From Schizochytrium sp. TIO01 (Eukaryota; Sar; Bigyra; Thraustochytrida; Thraustochytriidae): 64,000 nucleotides of DNA. Below are positions 51,909 to 62,900 of this stretch, one piece after another. Within the stretch, counting starts at the first letter, position 1; each line of letters starts with the position of its first letter. The translations under genes were made by a program, and so were the position numbers. Location of the stretch: assembly GCA_004764695.1 (NCBI GenBank), contig SMSO01000034.1, forward strand, positions 2,302,501-2,366,500. Direction: 5' to 3'. The notes under the pieces were generated by a model. That model had not been told where the DNA came from. It ran no database searches and saw nothing but the letters and a program-made list of their open reading frames with translations.

Positions 51909-54120
51909 AGCGATCATTTGTTTCGGGAGATGCGCCCTTGCGGAGCAGACATTGGGGAGCAGAAGCAGTACTCGAGGCCCTGGGAGTTTCTCGTGACGAT
52001 CTTGGAGCCAAAGGCGCCGCCGCGGTCGAATCCTGCACCCCGCCGTGACTGACAAATTGATACAGACCTAGAAGATCATCACCTGGGAGAGAGGGACCAG
52101 AACTTGGGGCCCCTCGAGTTCAAGCGTTTTGACAAGTCTTGGGCCACTTGTGATGCCCTCCTTCAGCACAGGCTATTTTTTTGGTGCTCTTTTGTGGATT
52201 TTTCTGCCTTATTTCTTTTCGATTTCCCCTTCTTGAGAAAGAGAAAAAAAACCTTTCTTTCTCACGTCCTTTTCCGGAGATCATGAGATCTGTTCTGGTT
52301 GCTGGTGGAGTTGAGGGGTGATGAATCGATGAATGAACTAGATAGATACCAAGGTACTGTAACGAGTGCGGTTGCTCGGGAGGCGAGTTTTTTCTCTGGA
52401 GGAATCTGTGCGAGCGTGCGAGCGATTGATGACCCAATCGGGCAAACTGAGTACCTACTGGGTACTAGGTAGGTGTTATACATACCCATATATGAAGGGA
52501 TTGTGTGGGATCGTTTGAATGTGCGGAGGCCGCGAAGAAGCACACGCTGGCCGGGGATCTGCGCTGCACGCTCGATCGCTGCCGCCACACACACAATCAA
52601 GCTGAGGCGTGCGAACCACAGGTCACTTGGATCAAGTGACCGCAACTGCCAGTACCTTTGGTAGAATCAACAGGCTACCTAGAAGAAGGAGGGGAACCTG
52701 CATAATAGTCTTTGCTGAAGACTCCAATTCCGAGGCCTTTCTGCGACGTAATACTATTATCATTTGATGAACGCTTCTAGCTCGTCGCCGCCGCCGTAAC
52801 CCCCAAGAGGGACCATGATTTTGTTGACCATGGTGACGACGACGGCAAGAGCGATCATGGAGATCTCCTATATCTATTCAAGTATGAAAAAATGGACTGT
52901 CATTCTTTTATCATCGGCTAATATTACTAATAGGAACTATAGGAACATCATCAGCAAGGTTCGAATTTGGTGCGGATCTCTTCATCTTGAAGCTCGAAGA
53001 AGAAGTATGCCCCCCGCATTTTCCACATTCAAGTTATATCCTTTTCTTCATCACTGCTACTAGCCGAGATCACAATTATTCATTGCTGCACTGTTCACTT
53101 TCAGAACTTGAATACGCCAGCGTGCATTCAATCTTCTTTTAGGAATGAATCCACCATAAGAAAAGCGCCAGCGGACTTCGCCTCCGCGCGCTGCTAATAT
53201 GGATCACGATACTACTCCCCCTCCCTCCACGTACTAGACTACAATATTACATACAATCTTGCAACCAACCCTCTATTCTCCGCACAGCTTTATCAGAACC
53301 TCGTGAGCAAGATCAGATTACTTGTACAGGTATCATCTTAAGTTGCGGCACGTGTCGCAGGTCCAGTCGCCGCGGCATACAAACTCGAGAGTATGTTCCG
53401 GCACCGCTGCACGCGTGGGATACCTACCCCCTTCGCCAGCTGCACTTAAGATTACAGCCGGCACGTTTGCCCAAATAAAACGAGAACCTCTGGGTCTACT
53501 CCGCCGTCACGTCTATCCCAAACAATCCTCGCAAGTTAAACTCCGGTCCGAACCGAAGCAAACTCGCTCGCTCACTCGCTCGCTTGCTGCGTTTACTTCT
53601 AACACCCAAATCCATTGATCTCCTACTACTACTGCTTCAACCCGAACTTCTGCGGCAGCGAAGGCGGTGCACACCCAGGTCGCTAGTCGTGTGCTATTGT
53701 TTCGCCTACCTGGTGGCAGCCATTTCGTGGCGTCTTTCTTGGTCACGATGATCTTGCTTCAAGACCAGAACTGACTTTGCAGGCTCAATGGCGGCGACTT
53801 CGCTTTTTCGCAGCTGGATGACTGGCTGGCGGGCCGCCCCCGCTGGCAGAAGAGCTGGCTACCTGCCTGGCTGGCTGGCTGGAGGAGTGTGCAGAAAGCA
53901 CAGCTTGAGGAGGAGGCGGGCAGAGCTGGCGCCGCTGCACGTGGGCAGGTGCCGGTTCCGGGAAGAAGAGAGGTCCGCCTTTTAAGCTTTGAAAGCTTTC
54001 TCTCTCTTTCCTTTCTCTTTTTTCTCTCCTTTCTCTCTCTTCCTGAAACTTCTCCTTTTCTCAAGTCCAAGTTCCTTACGCTGTTCTTTTATTTCTTTCT
54101 TTTCTTTTCTTTTCTTTTTT

Positions 54121-54164
54121 CTTTAAAGCTTTAAAGTTAATTTAAAAAAAAAAACACGTGTTTT
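54121..54164. repeat. Two adjacent perfect palindromes (16 bp and 14 bp, the second with CACGTG)
   Basis: CTTTAAAGCTTTAAAG at 54121-54136 and AAAACACGTGTTTT at 54151-54164 are each exactly self-complementary. They are separated by 14 AT bases. The second contains the E-box/G-box core CACGTG. They follow a long pyrimidine tract and precede an AT island. No gene start lies nearby. Confidence 0.75.
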
Positions 54165-57100
54165 AGCCCTTTTCTATGTATTTTATTTTAACTTTTAAAA
54201 ACAACTTTCAAATTTTAAAACTAATTAATCTGTATATGGAAAGAACGTTCTCATATTATCAGAACGTGTACTATTACAGTTCCCTCACTGTTCCGCCGCG
54301 GCGCCTTAAGAGGAAAAGAATGAGAGGGTTCAGCGGCACTTGAAGAACTTCTTATAGTTTAAGATAGCAGGATTCCTACATAACCTCGTTTTAGGAAATT
54401 GCGTTGCGCAGACTCTCCGCTGGAGATAGTACCTAGGTACATTCATAAGAATTGGTTATTCACAGTAGGGGCTCTTCCTTGTTGTTGGGCGTTTTCGAAT
54501 GGAGGGCTCACTTAGGTTGAACTTCAAGTTGGATTTGGAGGACTTGAATCTTTGGGACTACCTTACCTGATAATTGTAGACTGTTTATTTGACTGTTTGG
54601 TTGTTGATTTGCTAGGCATTTCTGTTCATCACAAGTTGGTGGCTCGAATGTACTTTCTCGCCTCTGCCGGGATACTCTGGGTTCTCCAGGTTCTCCAGGT
54701 TCTTCATTCTTATTCATCATGAGGAATATCAGTGAAACCAATGCTACCTTTTAATTTTGAAGTACGAGGTGTCTGCAAAAGGTCTAAGCAGACAATTGAA
54801 TGCTCTCTTTTGTTCTTCTCTTACAAACCCCGCTTGGTGGAGCACGTTGTTCAATTTTTTGTTTAGCTGTCAAAATAACTGCAAAGAGATGCTTATTCTT
54901 CTGCTGGTCGACCTAAGGGAGAAGAAAGAGCCTGTATTAGAGCACCCTCAGGTTTGCAGGATGGTTTTCGATGGTTTTTAGAAAGATAGAAACTAGTCAG
55001 AAATAGCAATCGCTTGGTTCCCATACGCACTAGTCGTTGTAAAGATAAATGCTATCTAAATGCTACAATTCACTATGACGTGTAATATGGTTGATTAATA
55101 GGATCAGGTTACTTGTAGCGAGCTCAGAATTCTTTAGCTCCCGTGTTGTTTGGGGAAACGCATAGCTGCTCTTCTGAACATTGGCTGTAAAATCACATAC
55201 ATCTGTGTAAAGAAGAATGCTCGGAAGGGGTGGATCAAGCTCTATCGGCGAGAGATAGACATGCAACAGCAAAAAAATTAACGAGGAAGTCTGACCTTTC
55301 ATTCTGCCATAGAAAGGTCAGGTTCAAGAAGATGTTCATTATACAATGAGTGCAATTGAAGTTATCAACTCTCATCGATGTGCTTGCTTTCTGACTCAAC
55401 CAATAGCAAGAGCGTTAAACACCGCAAAAGGGACTACCAAAAATAGCCCAAAATGGCATAATAAGAACTGTTTACAAAATGAAAGGTAGAGCAATGCTAC
55501 TGATGAACATTCCAAACCTTCAAGACCACTTGGGGATTTTCTTGATCCTATCGGTTAATGCTATGCAGAAATAAATGACGTGGACTACATTAATCATTTG
55601 CATATGCAAAAATTGCAGTACTCGCAGTGCTGAAAGATGAATTTGGTCAGCTAGAGGTTGACTATGAAGATGAAGGCAAGAGTCTTGACGAAGTTTTAAG
55701 AGGCTGGTTTGAAGAGTTAGCATACTGCTGTCCGTGGGAATTGCATTCCAAGGCAAACTAAATCATGTAGTAATTAGAAGGCTAAGACACTCTCGAACTG
55801 TGTCAGACAAAATTGACGGGGTTAGCTTAATTCATCTCTTCACGCATAAATACAAATTACACCACCACTTGATTCTAGGAAATGTGTAGTCACAACTTTG
55901 GCTTTCGATAATCGCAACCACACAAGCCTGGTTGTCTGGTTCTACTTTATTGCAAGCCCTATATGCATGAGGTCTTTTCAAAGGGATGCTAAGAACTTTA
56001 GCAGTGTCTTATCTACTAGTTCCTCCGATTGGGGTTCGCAACACACACGAGGAATTCGGGCAATAGTTAACTTTTCGAAAGGTATGGGCTTCAACCCGAC
56101 AAAGAGGCTAGCAAACTCACAGCTCTACCCATCTCGTGTTCTCGTGTGTCTATTTGAAAGCCGAACCCAGCACTTGCTGAGGAAATTAATCGGTCTAGAA
56201 TAATAAATGTACTGTTACAAAGTTCACTGTTGCTCGCTATCGACTAATATTTCAACAGAGTAAAATAATTCGACCAGCGGGAATTCTAGGAGAGGTCTTC
56301 TGGATTCTCTACTATTGAGAGTTAGCGTTTAGATGATAAATATTTCCTCGCACATTCTCCTGAGAATCACCAACAACATAACATTGATATATAATTTGAA
56401 TATTTCAACGAAAGCTGATTAGGAATTTTACGATTATAAAATATAAGGGTACAGCATTCTCAATGATATAACACAGGCAACGTTTGCAGCTTCCATTCTA
56501 TCAAACTCACATTTCTGCGCAGCAAGATATTGTTGTTTCATGCTCAGTTCATCCCTACTGCTGCTATCAAGACAGTCCTGTGCAAGACAATGATGTTTCA
56601 CTGAGGACGGTATAGAAAGCGCGCCGTTTTAAACAATCCTACAACGGAGCTCAAGAAATACATGTTCATTCGTCTCCAGTTCCATCGTATGGATGCTTTA
56701 AATGGCGCGCTTTCTTTTATTTCCTTGCAGAATGAATCTCCCTTTTTATATCATGCCCCCTCTTTATTTCATCCTCCAAGATGTGGCCATGAAAATCAAA
56801 TTTATAGATAAGCTTCTGTCCTCAGTCAGCAGTTTCTCTGTATTTTGCCTTCATAAAGCACCCGAAATCTATGGAAACATGGATTCATCTCTCCACTGGT
56901 GTCATTTTGTTCTTTGTTGGGCCCAAACTCAAGACTCATCCCAGCAATCAACCAAACAAGCAAATTACTTCTGCGCAATACAACACACCAAACAAAGCAG
57001 CCAGATCGCCAAACAAGCATGCAATTTTTATGTACAAACAAATTCATGGCCTGCAGTTAAGATAACTTACTCAGATTGTGTCAGCGACCGGTTCTCTTTC

Positions 57101-59997
57101 AGCGCCACAGCCACTACCTTGCGGCCCTCGTTGCCAATCTTGTTGCGATGAAAACTGTTAATTGAATCTTGGTAAACAAAGCATTACAATGGATGCATCC
57201 AGGGAAGTCGTCAATGATATAGGTTGACTTTCAGAATTTCAACTTCGTTTTGTTGTCACTTTGTCTGTTGCTGAACTGATAATCAAGTAGACAATTAATC
57301 AACCAAACCAAGACACGAGAAATCGGGTAAACCTGCACAACAAAACCGAGCAAAACAAAACGCAAGCACGCGAGAACACCATGTCAGATTTCTATATGTT
57401 TGTAGTGCCATGCTGAAGCTTTTCAAGGGCATCAACAGCACGTTCCTGGACAGAGCGATACGGCTGTGTCAATCCAGAGTGTTGCCTTAGCCCAACCAGA
57501 GAATGCACACCTCAGCTAAGCTCGCGGGGGAGTGCCAGTCCTTGCAGAAGGTTTCGAATCTGCTCCAGATGAAGATGCAAGTTTATCGTGGGGTTCCGCA
57601 CGTTTTAACCTACTCAAGCTTTCCCTAAGAAGCAGAAATTAAGGCTTGCTCCTGAAGCAAAAGATATATTTGGGGATCTTTGGTTTCTAGGTACGTTCGA
57701 GAGTTCTCCCAAAATTGAAACGACGCCTGAAATACCGCTGTGAAGTCTGATGATAGATAAGAGCTTTCAAGAAAGCTAAAACGAAGAACAAAAAATGTAA
57801 CTCACTTAATGAGAGCGGCTTAATATATTAAAATAGTAATCGACCCATAGGCAGGTACTTATCGAATAGTCCTGTACACTCTGGTCAAATAATAATAAGA
57901 AGTTCGCCCACAGGTCCTGCAAATGCCCTTCAGAGAATCCCTCTTCGACGCCTAAGGAAGCCATGGCTTCAGACCTTTCCGCGGAGCTTTATGATACAGA
58001 ACCTAATCTCGATCTTGCGAACTCTTCTCTTCTCGAGTGAAGGACCATTTCACTGCTCAGAGGCAACTCCTCCCAATAGTATTTTTATAAAACTCAGATT
58101 CTATAGGATTCAGACCAAAAGAATTCCCCATGCGTTCATTCTCACCTCATGTGCCCGAACGAAATAGGTGAATAGGTGAAATTCACTCATTGATCGTTAC
58201 AATGTGTACCTTCTGTCAGCAACAACGTGAATAAGCAGAAGCAGAAGACGACTGGTTGCAAAGGTGCTAAACCCTCTGTTCTTTTACTGTCTTTAGCTGC
58301 CTTCTCCAGACAGGGTGTCAACGAATCATTGTCGAGCACAGGTACCTCAAAGCGAACTTCCGTCAGAATCTAAGAATGAAGGAGAACTGAGGAAGGCATA
58401 GCAAGGACTTAATAGACCATAGGCATCTCGAGCCTTCTTCATAAATAGGTGTTTCCCGTTCTTTCTTCTGTTCTTTATGTTCATTTCTCCCTTTTCCTTT
58501 CAACTAATAAAAACTTTTCAAATTAAAAATACATTTATTATTACGACTGTTATCTCTTTCTTGTATAATAACAATTATAGTACTAAATAGTTTCACGATT
58601 GAAGTCTCTTCAGATGCGTCTTTTGACACAACTATACTACTCACTGTGTACCTAGATAGAAAGCTACCTTCCTCAAGTTATCTGTCCATTCTTACGTTTC
58701 GACGGTGGGATTTTTTGGTTTTCCGATTCTCCTCGACAGTCAGTCCTGGTGCTAAGAGTTTGTACTCCCTCAATAGCATCCGCTCCTCTCATGAAAAAAC
58801 AAAACTAAACAAAAGAACTCTAACGTTAAGCAGCTGTTCTACTTCTACTTTTTAAAAACATGTTATTTTAATTTTATATATTATATTTTGATCAGCTTTG
58901 AAAAGAAACTAACAGTTTGGACTAAGTAATCCTTAGTATATAACATAGTAGTATTTGTTTATCTATACGATTTTAAAAAAAAATGTTCATGACCATTTAT
59001 TTCTTTTACATTAAAAATAACCCACTTCCAGCGTTAATAACTAAGTAAAACTAGTTAAAACTTCACTTGCGCAAACAGTAAAATGAACGAATCACAACAC
59101 CAAATCACAATACATTTATTTACCCATCCATAACAGTAACATACTGCCTACCTAGAAGCAGCGGGAAGGGAAGCCTCTCGCGCAATCTCGCACCCGCTTC
59201 CCCAGTCGGTCCTCAGCCTTTGCCAATTGAGGGCCTTCTCTTCGGCAGCGCTGCGCCGTCAATCTGCTTTCAGAGCAGAGCTTTCCATGTCCTTTCCCGT
59301 CTTCTCCGCTTTTTTAAGGCCCAATCATAGAACGGGAAAAGGACTTTCAACTGAAGACAGAAGAACGAAGAAAGAAACAAAGAACGAACGAACGCAACAA
59401 CAGAGAAATCAAACGAACAGACTCTCTCTCTCTCTGCACATAGGAACAACGCGGCAAGAACACTAGCTACTGTGGGCTGTGGGAAGAATCATAGTAGTAA
59501 AACTTATTAAGGGACTACTAAGTCGCGCAGCGTATGGGAACCCGCAGAAAACGGAAGGGAACCCGCAAGACTGAAGGCGGCTGTCAAAGACGACTGCCGC
59601 GGAAACGCCGCGACTGAGTTCTCGAGCGAGAGCTTCTCGGACGAACTGAGGTTATGTATATAAAGCTTGGGGAAAGGCGCAGGCATTGCGGATGGAGAGG
59701 ATTGGCTGGTGGGTATTATGAAATTGGTGGAGTTGCCGGTCTAGGCAAGGTCTTGGGCGAAGGAGTGATGTACGCTCAGGAGATTGTCAAGATTTTGGAC
59801 TACTGCAAATTCAATTGATATGAAAACGGGATTTTCATATTGGTGGTCAGTAATGCAACATGTGGGCACCTACCTATACGTGAGCTGTGGCGGCAGTTGG
59901 TTTAACCAAATAACTCGTTGAAGAAGATAATTATCAAGAAGAAAATGGATAGTAAATAAGAAAAATTTAGTGGAGGTCTATATTTGATATGAGTTGT
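54165..59997. other. Gene desert, right block (3' flank of UTP20)
   Basis: It has fewer microsatellites than the rest of the desert, especially 54.7-58.4 kb, which is ordinary mixed-composition DNA. AT islands lie at about 54175-54235, 58500-58590 and 58840-59060. Short coding-looking frames occur at 57395-57515 (minus, ...QERAVDALEKLQ...) and 57540-57750 (plus, two phases, ...LAPEAKDIFGDLWFLGTF...). They are under 50 codons, overlap in several phases and lack starts. They could be remnants of a decayed or spliced gene, but I cannot support one. Confidence 0.45.
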
Positions 59998-62900
59998 TTA
60001 CCTGCCTTCACGGCGCTTGTGCATCGAGATCTTGCGCTTCTTAGCATCACGGTTAGACTTAGTCTTGATCTGCCGCTTGCGCTGGTACTCGACAGGATCA
60101 TTGACACGTTCAGTCATGCGAGCAGTCTTGCGCTCAAGACGAGCCTTGCTGATGCTCTCCTGTACCGTAGTGTAGGCGCGCAAGTAAATCTGGCTACCCA
60201 CGAGCTGCTCAAGCAGCTCGAGGACGTCCTTGGCCAAAGCTGGTGCTTCAAAGTTGGAGCCATGGATCTTGGGCTGATCTTCCACACGAGCCAAAGGCTG
60301 TACCATCGTAACCAAGTACGGCTCCACCTTAGCGCCAAGCTGAGTAGCAGCCAGAGCAAACAAACGGAATGCCACAAGCTGTCGCAAATCAGCAAGCTTG
60401 TGATCATCCTTGCCACCCTTGTAGCGAGCAGTGAAGGAAAGACGACGAATAATCCACTCAAGCTGCTCGGCATATCCTTCTGCATCCGAGGTAAAGATTG
60501 AGATGGCCCACACAAGGTTTTTGGTGAGTTGGTCTGAAGTCTGCTCGTCCAGACTGTCGTCGTTCACCAAACGCACCTGAGCCTGCGCCATTGTAAAAAC
60601 CTCCTGCGCTTCAAAGCTGTCAGGCTTGCTAGCGTCAAGGACCTGACCCAGCATGCGCAATCCAGCAAGCTTGACCCAGCGGTGCGGATGGTTATCGTAG
60701 AAGGCAGAAAGGGTGCCGTCATCATACAATTTACGAGCTGCCTCCACGCCCAAGCCACGGATATTAAAGCACAACTTATGAAGTGACAAAAGCGCATAGT
60801 AAGGAGTAAGCCAGTGCTCGCTATCATCTTCTGCAGCGTCAGCAAATGCCTCTTGCCAGCCCTTAGACTCAGAAGAAGAACGCTCCTGCGATAGAATATC
60901 CACGAGAAGGTCGTAGTAAACACGAGCATCCTTTACCTTCATGCTCTTGCCAACACTGCTCTCAGCAACCAAACCAACCAATTGGATGGCAGCACGTTTG
61001 AGAAGCATCTCACCCTCATCATCAGACTGCTTGAGCCAGGTCAAAACAAGGTCAAGCAGAGTCGAAACGGATTTTGCAGAGATCTCAGTAAACAAACGTT
61101 TGATCACATCCGCAACAAGGGCGCGGCACTCGCCAGAATCTTCGTTGACAAGGCGCTGAACAAGAGAGAAGAACAAAAAGGAAGCAACCTCGTCCAGCAC
61201 TTCCGTGGGAAATTTGTCCAGGATCGCACGCAACATCATCAGGCCAGACTGACGACCTGACTCTACCTCAAAATCAAGGTTTGCAACCAGAAGATCCAGA
61301 TGCTGGCGCAGGCGCTTTGTTGTAAGAGGGTAGTGGACAAAGAATGTTACCAGAATACGCGTACAAAGCGTACGAACCTGGGTGTTGCCTGCCACAAAGA
61401 CCATCTCAGACAAAGTTTTCATCAAATCGTATACTTCAGGAACAACCAACTCACGGTCCACAATCGTGCGCAGCAATGCAAGTGTAGTATGTTGGCGTGG
61501 GAGAATGCTCATGTTGTGTTGTGCAAGCAGAACCAAGAGCTTGAGATGGTCCTTTGACAACTCGTAATAGTCACACTGACGCAGCACCAAGGTCATCATG
61601 CGGATACTCTCAAGAGTCGCATCAGAGGCTGTAGAGCTTGCATGGCCACCAACTGACTGTGCACTACCACCACCTTGGGCGTTGGTGGAGAAGCCAATAC
61701 GTTGCAAGAGAGTCAGAACGTTCTCCGTGATTTCCCCAATATGTTCGCGCATACTTGGCAACTCCCATGGCAAACACTGCGAAAGCACACGCAAGGATAG
61801 AACCGTCGTACGGGAAGCAGCTGCAGCAGTACTAAGTTCTGTTAGCTGGTCAACGAAAGGATCCAACATGCTCTGGTGCTCCGCGTTGTCCTGTTCGAGG
61901 CGCTTCACACGGAATGCACCGAGGAGCAAATCCAGAGCATGGTCAACAACAATATGACGATTGGCCTTCTTGGTTGCAGTCATCTTGCGGCTACGAACAA
62001 CATCAAAACGATCGCGACCTGTCAACTTCGGTGCTTCCTCCACAATATGAATGCCCTCGTAAGCCTTTGTGCGCAAAAGAGACTTTCGTTGCGCACTTCG
62101 GCTTTCATTCACCAACCAGGACGAAAGGTTTACCTTGCGCTTGATGTTATCATCCTCTTCCTCCATGTCCTCCGAAGTGTTTGCCTTCTCTCCAAGAGTC
62201 CGCAATGACTTTTTGCCTTGAAGAGATAACAAGTGATGCACATAAACCAACAACTGGTTCACCTGAACACTCTCGTTACGGGAAATGCCCACTTGCACAC
62301 GACGTAGACCTTCCTCGACTGCACGGAGTTCTTTAAGGTCTGTACTTATATCAATGCGTTGCAGGAATGGACGCAACAAGATATGAATAGATTCAGCAGG
62401 AAGAAACTCAATGTATCGTGCAGTGAGTTCCACAGTATCAAACGACTTGTTGGTACGAGATTCCATGAGCTTCTTCACACGAGACTTGTACTCAGTATCA
62501 GAACGTTTCTGAAGAGACAGAGATCCAAACATTTCCTCCTCAATGACTGAGACAATTTTGGGCAAAAGCTCATCGATATTTCCGCGGAGCATGGACTCAA
62601 CACCAGTAAGAAGTGCATTAAGGCTGTAGCCACGAATATGCAGCTTGTATCCTTCATTGAGCGTGTCGGTCATCGTTGTGATGATGTTTGACAAGTGGCT
62701 TGGGCCAAGCTCCAGAGCAACAGCAACGAGGGTGTTGCGCGATTCGTTACGGGCATCCAAGTTGATACTACGCATAACTTCGCAGATCTTGCGGAGCAGG
62801 CGCGGAAGATTCAAGGCCATGGCCTCTTCCGGCAAACGATGCAAGACCTTTACAATGGCAATAGCAACGTAGATTCGCACATTGTTGTCATTGCCAAGAT

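Larger units (their letters stand above)
47129..54120. other. Gene desert, middle block
   Basis: No defensible gene over 7 kb. Visible structure: CATA/CATT runs (about 47278-47370), a CTC/CAT-rich stretch (47465-47520), an AT island (48240-48345), GATA/GATT runs (about 48818-48845), (GAA)n, a TTTTAA hairpin at 49116-49143, AATC runs (about 49935-49980), a GC-rich stretch (50150-50420), (AAAG)n, a CT run (about 51495-51522), a GATGGT array, CTCG/CTCA runs (about 53563-53590) and a TTTC/TTTTC tract (about 54090-54120). Frames of 60-142 codons here are repetitive or unrecognised. Confidence 0.5.

Noticed and set aside
51742-52038. 98-codon minus frame with a His run
   Set aside because: The His run is just the GATGGT microsatellite; the flanks show no homology.
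52957-52975. GGTTCGAAT resembling a tRNA B box
   Set aside because: The T stem does not pair and no A box is present.
57395-57750. Coding-looking short frames on both strands
   Set aside because: Each is under 50 codons, several phases look equally good, and starts and splice sites are not convincing.
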